Source: Candidatus Colimorpha onthohippi
GTDB taxonomy: Bacteria > Bacteroidota > Bacteroidia > Bacteroidales > P3
Length of the DNA: 10,111 bases
Assembly: GCA_018064565.1 (NCBI GenBank)
Contig: JAGHVA010000169.1
Location: forward strand, 1 to 10,111
Direction of reading: 5' to 3'
Shown here: piece after piece, positions 1 through 5,730 of the stretch
Layout of the letters: every line of letters begins with the position of its first letter
Position numbering within the stretch: position 1 is the stretch's first letter
The notes under the pieces: model-generated
What the model saw: only the letters and a program-made list of their open reading frames with translations
Databases searched by the model: none
What the model was told of the DNA's origin: nothing
Translations under genes and position numbers: made by a program

Positions 1-821
1 GCGGGAGCCTCGGTCTCAGCCTTGGGAGCCTCACTGCGAGTGCGACGAGGACGAGTGGCCTTCTTAACCGCTACTTCAGTTTCATTAGCCTCCTCTGACT
101 CGTTCTCGATCTCTACTTGAGCGTCCTTGTCAAGCATCCGCTCGTTCTGACCCTCTTGGATAGCCTCAACCATGTGCTTCAAGATAGCAGCAATTGACTT
201 TGAGGCATCGTCGTTAGCAGGAATCGGGAAATCAATAAGGTCAGGATTGCAGTTGGTATCCACCATAGCAAAGGTGGGGATATTCAAACGGCGAGCCTCT
301 GCGACAGCGATATGCTCCTTGTTGATGTCGATAACGAACAACGCACTGGGCAAACGGGTCAAATCAGCGATAGAACCCAAGTTCTTATCAAGCTTAGCCC
401 GCTCACGCTGAACTTGTAAACGCTCACGTTTTGAGATATTGTTGAAATCCTTATCTTGCATCAACTGATCCAAGGAGTTCATTTTCTTAACAGCCTTACG
501 AATAGTGGCAAAATTGGTAAGCATACCACCTGGCCAACGCTCGGTCACAAATGGCATGTCGGCAGTTTTAGCCATCTCAGCTACAACATCCTTAGCCTGC
601 TTCTTGGTAGCGACAAACAAAACTTTCTTGCCCGACTTGGCAAGTTGCTTCAACGCTGCGGCAGCCTCATCGGCTTTAGCAATCGTCTTCTGCAAATCGA
701 TAACATGAATACCATTGTGCTCCTTGAAGATATAAGGGGCCATTTTAGGATTCCACTTGCGCTTGAGATGTCCAAAATGACAACCAGCTTGAAGTAACTC
801 TTCGAATTTTAACTCGTTCAT
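1..821 (-). CDS. rpsB: 30S ribosomal protein S2 (uS2), 3' end cut by window edge
   Basis: Small-subunit ribosomal protein S2, which binds at the head-body junction of the 30S subunit. The frame opens with ATG at 821-819 and stays open for 273 codons to the left edge, so the stop is missing. The N-terminus has the S2 signature AGCHFGHLKRKWNPKMAPYI (residues 12-31), followed by NGIHVIDLQKT, KKVLFVATKKQA, ERWPGGMLTNF, NLGSIADLTRLPSALFVID and PANDDASKSI, all closely resembling Bacteroides S2. After about residue 225 comes a low-complexity tail: first rich in Glu (IENESEEANETE), then basic (RPRRTR), then EAPKAETEAP. Such an extension beyond the core is usual in this phylum. The leader just upstream is A-rich (AACAAAAAAAACA before the ATG) with no Shine-Dalgarno site, typical for Bacteroidota. 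It is the third gene after rplM and rpsI; tsf (EF-Ts) is expected just outside the window. Confidence 0.97.
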   Translation of the reverse strand, partial: MNELKFEELLQAGCHFGHLKRKWNPKMAPYIFKEHNGIHVIDLQKTIAKADEAAAALKQLAKSGKKVLFVATKKQAKDVVAEMAKTADMPFVTERWPGGMLTNFATIRKAVKKMNSLDQLMQDKDFNNISKRERLQVQRERAKLDKNLGSIADLTRLPSALFVIDINKEHIAVAEARRLNIPTFAMVDTNCNPDLIDFPIPANDDASKSIAAILKHMVEAIQEGQNERMLDKDAQVEIENESEEANETEVAVKKATRPRRTRSEAPKAETEAP

Positions 822-1078
822 TGTTTTTTTTGTTGTTATGTTTACATTCCTAATGATGACAAGCTCTCATAAATACCAAGATTAGCCGCCACCAATTATT
901 ACCAATCATAAGGTAGGCCTCAAAGCTACGTTTGTCGGAAAATTCTCTTAATTACCGAGAAGCAACGCAACGGCACGTCCTTACAATTTGGATACTAAAC
1001 GGAAACCAAAGTACCACAACTACACCTTTCGTACAAAAACAACGGCAATAACTTGCGGCACATTCGCTCCCCAAAATA
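822..1078 (-). other. rpsI-rpsB intergenic region, possible rpsB leader
   Basis: This 257-base gap is much wider than the 8-base gap between rplM and rpsI. I see no credible gene in it. Read on the minus strand it contains a possible promoter (see 1007-1039) and a hairpin at 935-958 made of TCGG+AATT paired with AATT+CCGA, with a one-by-two internal loop and apical loop AAGAG. An open frame at 952-1155 overlaps the end of rpsI in another frame, has no family resemblance and is not called. The gap may carry an untranslated leader for rpsB, but that is inference. Confidence 0.4.
1007..1039 (-). promoter_or_regulatory. possible internal promoter for rpsB
   Basis: On the minus strand, TTTTTG (1039-1034) is followed after 20 bases by TACTTTGG (from 1013). 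This resembles the Bacteroidota housekeeping promoter (TTTG, about 19 bases, TAnnTTTG), but the -7 element is one base short of consensus. It would let rpsB and the downstream tsf be transcribed apart from rplM-rpsI. Weak call from sequence alone. Confidence 0.3.
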
Positions 1079-1465
1079 CTAACGCTTGCTGAACTGGAAG
1101 CGTTTGCGAGCCTTTGGCTGACCAGCTTTCTTACGCTCAACCATACGTGGGTCACGCATCAAGAAACCCTCTTTCTTCAAAGCGGGACGATCCTCGATGT
1201 TGTTCTCACACAAAGCGCGAGCTATAGCCATACGGAGTGCCTCTGCCTGACCAGTGATTCCACCACCATCAAGATTGGCCTTAATATCCCACTTGCCCTC
1301 GGCTCCAGCCACTTGCAAAGCCTGGTTTACAATATATTGCAGCGGACCTGTCGGAAAATACTCTTTATAGTCGCGGTTGTTGACAATGATTTTACCGTCG
1401 CCAGCCTTCATATAGATACGGGCCACAGCGGTCTTTCTTCTACCTATGGTGTTGATTACTTCCAT
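1079..1465 (-). CDS. rpsI: 30S ribosomal protein S9 (uS9)
   Basis: Small-subunit ribosomal protein S9, 128 residues, the normal length. It starts MEVINTIGRRKTAVARIYMK, contains the family segments GKIIVNNRDYKEYF, VAGAEGKWDIKANLDGGGITGQAEALRMAIARAL and LKKEGFLMRDPRMVERKKAGQPKARKRFQFSKR. The last residues, FSKR, are the conserved basic C-terminal tail that reaches toward P-site tRNA in the ribosome. The ATG at 1465-1463 lies 8 bases after the rplM stop, so the two genes are co-transcribed and probably translationally linked. The stop is TAG at 1081-1079. Nothing unusual is seen in the protein. Confidence 0.98.
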   Translation of the reverse strand: MEVINTIGRRKTAVARIYMKAGDGKIIVNNRDYKEYFPTGPLQYIVNQALQVAGAEGKWDIKANLDGGGITGQAEALRMAIARALCENNIEDRPALKKEGFLMRDPRMVERKKAGQPKARKRFQFSKR

Positions 1466-1473
1466 TGTTTTGA

Positions 1474-1929
1474 TTATCTAACGTCGTTAATGTTAATCAG
1501 TTTAGGGGTCTGACCTTGATGAGGATGCTCAGGACCTGCATATATGTATAGATTGCGATAAAGAGCATCGCCAAGACGGTTCTTGGGCAACATGCCACGG
1601 ATAGCATGCTCTAATACGCGCTCAGGGTGTGTGGCCAAAACCTTTGCAGGAGTGGTCTCACGCTGTCCTCCTGGGTAACCAGTGTAACGCTGGTAGATTT
1701 TGTCAGTCATCTTTTTGCCGCTGAAGACAATCTTCTCCGCATTGATGATAATCACATTGTCTCCACAATCTACATGTGGAGTAAACGAAGGCTTTGTCTT
1801 GCCCCTCAGGATGTTTGCCACACGCGTAGCCAAACGTCCTACTGTCTGATTCTCCGCATCTACAAGAAACCATTCTTTCTGAACGTCCTCTTTGCGGATC
1901 GAAACGGTTTTGTAACTTAAGGTATTCAT
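1474..1929 (-). CDS. rplM: 50S ribosomal protein L13 (uL13)
   Basis: Large-subunit ribosomal protein L13, an early-assembly protein of the 50S subunit, 151 residues as is usual in Bacteroidota. Family motifs in order: KEWFLVDAENQTVGRLATRVANILRGK (about 19-45), TPHVDCGDNVIIINAEKIVFSGKKMTDKIYQRYTGYPGG (50-88), and the C-terminal block HAIRGMLPKNRLGDALYRNLYIYAGPEHPHQGQ (about 108-140). It is the first gene of the rplM-rpsI-rpsB operon. Upstream lies a 267-base gap with a near-consensus promoter and a leader of about 150 nt, long enough for autoregulation by a ribosomal protein. L13 leaders that act this way are known in Firmicutes; whether this one does is not shown here. Confidence 0.98.
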   Translation of the reverse strand: MNTLSYKTVSIRKEDVQKEWFLVDAENQTVGRLATRVANILRGKTKPSFTPHVDCGDNVIIINAEKIVFSGKKMTDKIYQRYTGYPGGQRETTPAKVLATHPERVLEHAIRGMLPKNRLGDALYRNLYIYAGPEHPHQGQTPKLININDVR

Positions 1930-2080
1930 GTTTTGTTATACGATAATGTTGTTATCTTATATCCTTATTGCTCTTGACATCCACAACCAAATCACAAATG
2001 ACGGACTTCGTAATCCAGCTATATCTGACTGATGCACAAAATCTTGAACGGGTATTAAAGATTCAGCACACCACTTTAAG
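1930..2080 (-). promoter_or_regulatory. untranslated leader of the rplM operon
   Basis: The span from the predicted transcription start (about 2080) to the rplM ATG is roughly 150 nt and holds no credible gene. On the minus strand it has a small hairpin at 2003-2016, GGATT-ACGA-AGTCC (five pairs including one G-U, four-base loop), and repeated TTTGTG/TTGTGG words on either side. A ribosomal-protein autoregulatory leader is plausible from the position, but I do not recognise a defined motif. The last 30 bases are A/T-rich (AACAAAAC before the ATG). Confidence 0.35.
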
Positions 2081-2086
2081 AGAGTG

Positions 2087-2118
2087 CAAAATTACAATAT
2101 ATTTTTTTATTGACAAAA
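2087..2118 (-). promoter_or_regulatory. promoter of the rplM-rpsI-rpsB operon
   Basis: On the minus strand TTTTG (2118-2114) is followed after 19 bases by TAATTTTG (2094-2087) and then C. This fits the Bacteroidota sigma-A-type consensus TTTG / TAnnTTTG with ideal spacing. Transcription would start near 2080, about 150 nt before the rplM start codon. The site lies about 80 bases after the yraN stop, so the ribosomal operon has its own promoter. Confidence 0.7.
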
Positions 2119-2196
2119 TTTTGTTCATTATTTATAACGCTTTTGCACCTCTTTATGCCAACACGTGGGAGGTACCGACAATTGCTGGCAAAAACA

Positions 2197-2568
2197 TTAG
2201 AGGTAAAGTGCTATAGCATTGTACGCATTGGGGATATGTGTTATCTTATGAGTTCCATTTTCTACCACTACCGAGATGATGTCAAACCGAACCTCTTCGC
2301 TCTTGTTGTTGTTCAAGACATACGCGTTCGCCATGCGGACATAGGTCCGGCGTTTGTTTTTATCCACCTTTTCTTCGGGAGTTCCATACATCAGACTGCT
2401 ACGGGTTTTGACTTCTACAAATACTATCGTGCAATCTATGTATGCTATGATATCCACTTCCGACCGTCCCAACCGCCAGTTGGTTTCTAATATGGCATAG
2501 CCGTGCTGCTCAAGGTACTGACGTGCCAAGGCTTCTCCCTGTTTTCCTAAGTCGTTATGTGTAGCCAT
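2197..2568 (-). CDS. YraN family protein (UPF0102), nuclease-fold
   Basis: A 123-residue member of UPF0102/YraN, a small conserved family with a restriction-endonuclease-like (Holliday-junction-resolvase-like) fold whose cellular role is not settled. The family motifs are all present: GKQGEALARQYLEQHGY near the N-terminus, then NWRLGRSEVDIIAYI, where the Glu-Val-Asp carries the presumed metal-binding Asp (about residue 39), then VFVEVKTRSS, the E-V-K motif of this fold, and PEEKVDKNKRR. Length is normal. Start is ATG at 2568-2566, just before the GKQGE motif; the stop is TAA at 2199-2197. It lies between the threonine dehydrogenase and the ribosomal operon, all on the same strand. A hairpin 15 bases upstream probably limits transcription from the previous gene, and I find no clear promoter of its own. 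Confidence 0.93.
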   Translation of the reverse strand: MATHNDLGKQGEALARQYLEQHGYAILETNWRLGRSEVDIIAYIDCTIVFVEVKTRSSLMYGTPEEKVDKNKRRTYVRMANAYVLNNNKSEEVRFDIISVVVENGTHKITHIPNAYNAIALYL

Positions 2569-2583
2569 CCTATACTTAAAACA

Positions 2584-2617
2584 ATAGTCGGCGACTCTTT
2601 ACAGCACCGCCGACTAT
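2584..2617 (-). terminator. hairpin terminator after the threonine dehydrogenase gene
   Basis: A perfect 10-bp inverted repeat, ATAGTCGGCG / CGCCGACTAT (arms 2584-2593 and 2608-2617), with a 14-base loop. On the minus strand it is followed by TGTTTTAAG, a short and interrupted T-run, so termination may be partial. It begins 22 bases after the dehydrogenase stop and ends 15 bases before the yraN start codon. On the plus strand the hairpin has no T-run after it. Confidence 0.6.
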
Positions 2618-2639
2618 CAAAAACGTCATAACTATTTTA

Positions 2640-3587
2640 TCACAATAGTTTCTTCTTGAGGTTATCGATCATATCTACCGTCATCCGCTCAAGGTCATAG
2701 TCAGGCTTCCAACCCCACTCATTACGTGCACAGCTATCGTCCATCTTGTTAGGCCAGCTGTTTGCTATCTTTTGACGGATAGGATCAAACTTGTATTCCA
2801 TCTCAAAATTGGGATAATGCTTTTTGATCTCATTGTAAATAATCTCAGGATCAAAACTCATGGATGTCACGTTGAAACTGTTACGGTGAACAAAATTATT
2901 CGGATCTGCCTCCATGATATCTACCATAGCTTTTTGCGCATCAGGCATGTACATCATATCCATATAGGTGCCCTTTGCGATAGGACAGACGAACTTCTCA
3001 CCTTTTACTGCAGCGTAATATATCTCCACAGCGTAATCGGTAGTACCACCTCCTGGCAACGTTAAGTGGCTAATCAAACCTGGGAAACGTACCGAACGGG
3101 TATCTACACCAAAACGGGTAAAATAATAATCACTCAACAGCTCTCCTGTAACCTTTGTTACACCATAGATAGTGTTAGGTCTCTGGATTGTATCCTGTGG
3201 GGTATTGTCATGAGGAGTTGACTCACCAAAGGCGCCAATAGAACTGGGAGTAAACACCGCACAACCAAACAAGCGAGCCACCTCAAGGCAGTTGACCAAT
3301 GAGCCGATGCCCACATTCCAGCCAAGCATAGGATTCAGTTCGGCGGTGGCACTCAGGATGGCAGCCAAATTATATATAGTGTCTATGTTGTACTTTTTGA
3401 CAGCTTCAGCAATTTGCATAATCTGAGTGGAGTCGATACGCTCTATGGGTCCACGCTCATAAATCTCGCCTTTCAACGGACGAAGGTCGGAGCATACCAC
3501 ATGGCTGTCGCCATAAATGTCGCGCAGATTGCGTGTAAGTTCGGAACCAATCTGTCCACCAGCTCCTACGATAAGAATATTTTTCAT
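2640..3587 (-). CDS. L-threonine 3-dehydrogenase, SDR type (NAD-dependent epimerase/dehydratase family)
   Basis: An extended short-chain dehydrogenase, 315 residues. The sequence matches the SDR-type L-threonine dehydrogenases known from Thermoplasma, Cupriavidus and Flavobacterium, which oxidise L-threonine to 2-amino-3-ketobutyrate with NAD+. Seen directly: Rossmann motif VGAGGQIGSE with G8, G11 and G14; D34 at the end of the second strand (CSDL), expected to bind the NAD ribose; TPSSIGAFGE at 113-122; catalytic Y141xxxK145 in YGVTK; and the subfamily blocks RSVRFPGLIS (164-173), GGTTDYAVEIYYAAVKGE (180-197), YMDMMYMPDAQKA (208-220) and NEWGWKPDYDLERT-like 289-302. I chose the ATG at 3587 because the NAD-binding strand MKNILIVGAGG begins there; an upstream in-frame ATG at 3641 would add 18 residues of no family likeness. 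No kbl (2-amino-3-ketobutyrate CoA ligase) gene lies beside it here. Transcribed alone, with a promoter at 3698-3729. Confidence 0.88.
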   Translation of the reverse strand: MKNILIVGAGGQIGSELTRNLRDIYGDSHVVCSDLRPLKGEIYERGPIERIDSTQIMQIAEAVKKYNIDTIYNLAAILSATAELNPMLGWNVGIGSLVNCLEVARLFGCAVFTPSSIGAFGESTPHDNTPQDTIQRPNTIYGVTKVTGELLSDYYFTRFGVDTRSVRFPGLISHLTLPGGGTTDYAVEIYYAAVKGEKFVCPIAKGTYMDMMYMPDAQKAMVDIMEADPNNFVHRNSFNVTSMSFDPEIIYNEIKKHYPNFEMEYKFDPIRQKIANSWPNKMDDSCARNEWGWKPDYDLERMTVDMIDNLKKKLL

Positions 3588-3644
3588 TGCAAAAGAATAT
3601 TTATTGTTTAATATTACTGTCGTATAACTTCTATCTATCAATAA

Positions 3645-3677
3645 GACAGATTAGAAAACTAAGTCATCAAATCTGTC
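3645..3677 (-). promoter_or_regulatory. stem-loop in the leader of the threonine dehydrogenase mRNA
   Basis: A perfect 8-bp inverted repeat, GACAGATT / AATCTGTC on the minus strand (arms 3670-3677 and 3645-3652), encloses 17 bases. Part of the loop can form a competing small hairpin, TTAG-TTTT-CTAA, that shares two bases with the outer stem. It starts about 14 nt after the predicted transcription start and lies about 58 nt before the ATG. There is no T-run after it, so it is not a simple terminator. It could be an RNA control element or an operator; function unknown. Confidence 0.35.
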
Positions 3678-3697
3678 GCTCAATCAAATACAAATTG

Positions 3698-3729
3698 CAA
3701 AGGTACATTTTTTTTGTAATCTGCAAAAA
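3698..3729 (-). promoter_or_regulatory. promoter of the threonine dehydrogenase gene
   Basis: Minus-strand TTTTTG (3729-3724), 18 bases, then TACCTTTG (3705-3698) followed by C. TACCTTTGC is a very typical Bacteroidota -7 region. Transcription should start near 3691, giving a leader of about 105 nt that contains the stem-loop at 3645-3677. The site lies downstream of the peptidase terminator. Confidence 0.7.
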
Positions 3730-3769
3730 TGAAATTCGCATTCTTTTTTTCGACTAACTTTACAAAGAA

Positions 3770-3802
3770 ACAAGCCGTGGATTTTACAATCACACGGCTT
3801 GT
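3770..3802 (-). terminator. hairpin terminator after the C69 peptidase gene
   Basis: A perfect 10-bp inverted repeat, ACAAGCCGTG / CACGGCTTGT (arms 3770-3779 and 3793-3802), with a 13-base loop. On the minus strand it is followed by TTCTTTG, a short T-rich tail. It starts 20 bases after the peptidase stop codon, in the expected place for an intrinsic terminator. Confidence 0.7.
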
Positions 3803-3822
3803 CAATACTATTTAGGATGATG

Positions 3823-5562
3823 TTATTTCTCTATAATCACATCTCCATGGTCTTCTACAATCTGTTTGTAGAACCAGGCGGGATATTCTGGCTGATCGGG
3901 CCATTCGGCATGACCATACTGGTCGCGCTTAAACACCCCGTTGTCATCGTGTTTGATATTGCCATCAATGTATTTCACAAGCAAGAACTGATCCAGCCAT
4001 TTCCAGTCTTTCATCATCTTAGCAGCCTGACGGCCTGAAAAGTCGTTGAGCAGTGTAGCTAATTCAGCTTCACTGGCATTTTTTACACGGGCATCGTTTT
4101 TGGCTACATCAGCCACAAATCCATCCTCCAACCGATTCTGCACACGTTGCAAGTCAACAATCATGTCTTTGTAGCGGCTATATACAAAATTCGTTACACG
4201 GTTGAAAAGCCAGAATGCGCTGGTCTCGCTATAGGTAATCATATCTCCGTTGCCTACACGAAAACACTCTGGAATCTCGGTGATACCACAATACATAGGG
4301 CAATACACTGTGCTGTAGGTATCATCAACTCCAAACCAAAGGATGCCTCCAATTTTGGCAGGCAGCCAGCTACGGCACTGCGCCACAAAGCTAAATCCCG
4401 TTTGTTGAGTAGAAGTTGCGCGCTCATGGACATAAGAATGGTCGCCAGACTTCCAATCCATCGGGCGCCAACGATAAGGACAATTGAACGGACCACCTCC
4501 GCAATCTTGGCTCATATCCAATGGGGTACCCTCATAATGGTCGCGCATTAGGTTCATCACCTCACGCACTGTAACCTGATGGTCGGGTTTAATCCATAAC
4601 GGCAGTCGGTTGTCGGGATTGCGTCCTAACGCATAATCAGCATATTGGTCGCGGATGCCGCTCTTCACACGAGCAAACATTGCATACACACGAGCATCGC
4701 ATCCACGCATACCACCAAAACTCAACGGTGCGTATGCATCGGCAAAACTGAAATCCTCATCTTTACCATCAAAATAGCCCTTCGCACGAGCAAAAGTTAT
4801 TACATCTTCAGAATAGACACATTCCACTTCTGGCTCATACAGATATTTGAAATTCTTGCTCGTTATGCTCTTGTGGCTCTTTTTCACTTCAAGTGGGAAA
4901 GTGGTAATACGCGCTTGGTTGGCATGCCCACACACATATCCGTCTGGGATACGACGCGCTACCCATACAGCACCTTTGCAATTGATTTTCTTGAATTCCT
5001 TTTTGACCACAGGCACACCTTTTATGGTGTCGCACGGAGCCTCTCCTTTTCCTATTAGCTCCATTATCCACACCTCGTTAGGATCTGCAATCGAAAAGCT
5101 CTCGCCCGATGAGCAGTAGCCATACTCTGCCACAAGATTTGCCATCACCTGAATGGCTTCGCGTGCATTTTTGGCACGTTGAAGGGTGACGTAAATCAAA
5201 CTGCCATAGTCAATACCCACCTTATTGCTGAGCGGACGGCCGCCATAGGTAGTCTCACCTATAGCCAACTGATGCTCGTTCATATTGCCTACAACACTAT
5301 AAGTATGTGCCACCTGAGGTATCTCAAACAGAGGTCTTCCTGAATCCCAATCGTACAACATAAACATAGTACCTGCCGGATAGTCAGCCACCTTGCGGTA
5401 ATACAACTCACCGTAAAGGGTATGCGAATCTGCTGCATAGGTAATCATCGTCGAGCCATCTTTTGTAGCTCCTTTGGTAAAAAGAAAATTGGTGCAAGCG
5501 GATGCCACATAACCGACACCAAGTGCCAACGCAAGCACACCTGTGTAAATAATTTTTTTCAT
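3823..5562 (-). CDS. secreted C69-family dipeptidase (Ntn hydrolase)
   Basis: A 579-residue peptidase of family C69 (PepD-like dipeptidases), which cleave dipeptides with an N-terminal-nucleophile cysteine. The N-terminus is a signal peptide: KK, a hydrophobic stretch to about residue 20, then A-S-A before C23. Cleavage after A22 would expose C23-T-N as the new N-terminus, which is the catalytic CT start of this family. The early mature region (residues 23-130) contains ADSHTLYGELYY, GNMNEHQLAIGETTYGGR and GIDYGSLIYVTLQRAKNAREAI, and EYGYCSSGESFSIADPNEVWIMELIGK follows, all typical of C69. The middle and C-terminal parts include GGMRGCDARVYAMFARV, CGGGPFNCPYRWRP and SETSAFWLFNRVTNFVYSRY. The protein probably acts in the periplasm on peptides. 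The ATG at 5562 gives the complete signal peptide. Monocistronic, with a terminator at 3770-3802 and the start in a divergent region facing the hydrolase gene. Confidence 0.92.
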   Translation of the reverse strand: MKKIIYTGVLALALGVGYVASACTNFLFTKGATKDGSTMITYAADSHTLYGELYYRKVADYPAGTMFMLYDWDSGRPLFEIPQVAHTYSVVGNMNEHQLAIGETTYGGRPLSNKVGIDYGSLIYVTLQRAKNAREAIQVMANLVAEYGYCSSGESFSIADPNEVWIMELIGKGEAPCDTIKGVPVVKKEFKKINCKGAVWVARRIPDGYVCGHANQARITTFPLEVKKSHKSITSKNFKYLYEPEVECVYSEDVITFARAKGYFDGKDEDFSFADAYAPLSFGGMRGCDARVYAMFARVKSGIRDQYADYALGRNPDNRLPLWIKPDHQVTVREVMNLMRDHYEGTPLDMSQDCGGGPFNCPYRWRPMDWKSGDHSYVHERATSTQQTGFSFVAQCRSWLPAKIGGILWFGVDDTYSTVYCPMYCGITEIPECFRVGNGDMITYSETSAFWLFNRVTNFVYSRYKDMIVDLQRVQNRLEDGFVADVAKNDARVKNASEAELATLLNDFSGRQAAKMMKDWKWLDQFLLVKYIDGNIKHDDNGVFKRDQYGHAEWPDQPEYPAWFYKQIVEDHGDVIIEK

Positions 5563-5727
5563 AAGACAACTATTTAATGAATAACAATTTCATATACGCT
5601 ACAAGTCGTTTTTGAATAACGATACCCATCTGTATTTATTGCAAAATATTCTATACTCATGTCAATTATTTATCACATGTCGAACAAATAGTGTACTTTT
5701 GCAATGCTATTGCAATATTATTACAAT
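5563..5727. other. divergent intergenic region between peptidase and hydrolase genes
   Basis: This 165-base A/T-rich region must hold promoters for both directions. Rightward there is a good -7 element at 5694-5701. Leftward, a TATTTTGC at 5648-5641 could be a -7 element one base short of consensus, but no well-spaced TTTG precedes it, so the peptidase promoter is uncertain. CATGTC occurs twice, at 5658-5663 and 5676-5681. No gene is seen. Confidence 0.4.
5694..5701 (+). promoter_or_regulatory. -7 promoter element of the hydrolase-phosphoesterase operon
   Basis: TACTTTTG followed by C fits the Bacteroidota -7 consensus TAnnTTTG. The upstream TTTG is not evident at the right distance, so the promoter may be weak or need an activator. 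Transcription would start around 5708, after the ATG at 5704, which argues that translation starts at the ATG at 5728. Confidence 0.5.
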
Positions 5728-5730
5728 ATG
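5698..5730 (+). repeat. three tandem 11-bp imperfect repeats at the promoter and start codon
   Basis: Three consecutive 11-base units: TTTGCAATGCT (5698-5708), ATTGCAATATT (5709-5719) and ATTACAATATG (5720-5730). Units one and two share 8 of 11 bases; two and three share 9 of 11. The first overlaps the -7 element and the third ends in the ATG start codon. Spacing is close to one DNA helical turn. They could be tandem protein-binding sites, or a chance product of A/T-rich sequence. Confidence 0.45.

Noticed and set aside
952..1155. Minus-strand open frame of 67 codons between rpsI and rpsB
   Set aside because: It overlaps the 3' end of rpsI in another frame, has no family resemblance and no recognisable start context.
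2157..2189. Possible terminator after yraN: GCCAGCA/TGTTGGC hairpin
   Set aside because: Seven pairs with one G-T, a large 19-base loop, and no T-run on the minus strand (tail ATAAAGAGG).
3588..3641. Upstream ATG at 3641 extending the threonine dehydrogenase by 18 residues
   Set aside because: The NAD-binding strand begins at the ATG at 3587; the extra residues are not typical of the family.
4147..5058. Plus-strand open frames of 134 and 137 codons opposite the C69 peptidase
   Set aside because: They lie inside a well-supported gene on the other strand and resemble no protein family.
5704..5727. Upstream ATG at 5704 for the YqiA-like hydrolase
   Set aside because: It adds MLLQYYYN before the first core strand and lies before the transcription start expected from the -7 element at 5694-5701.
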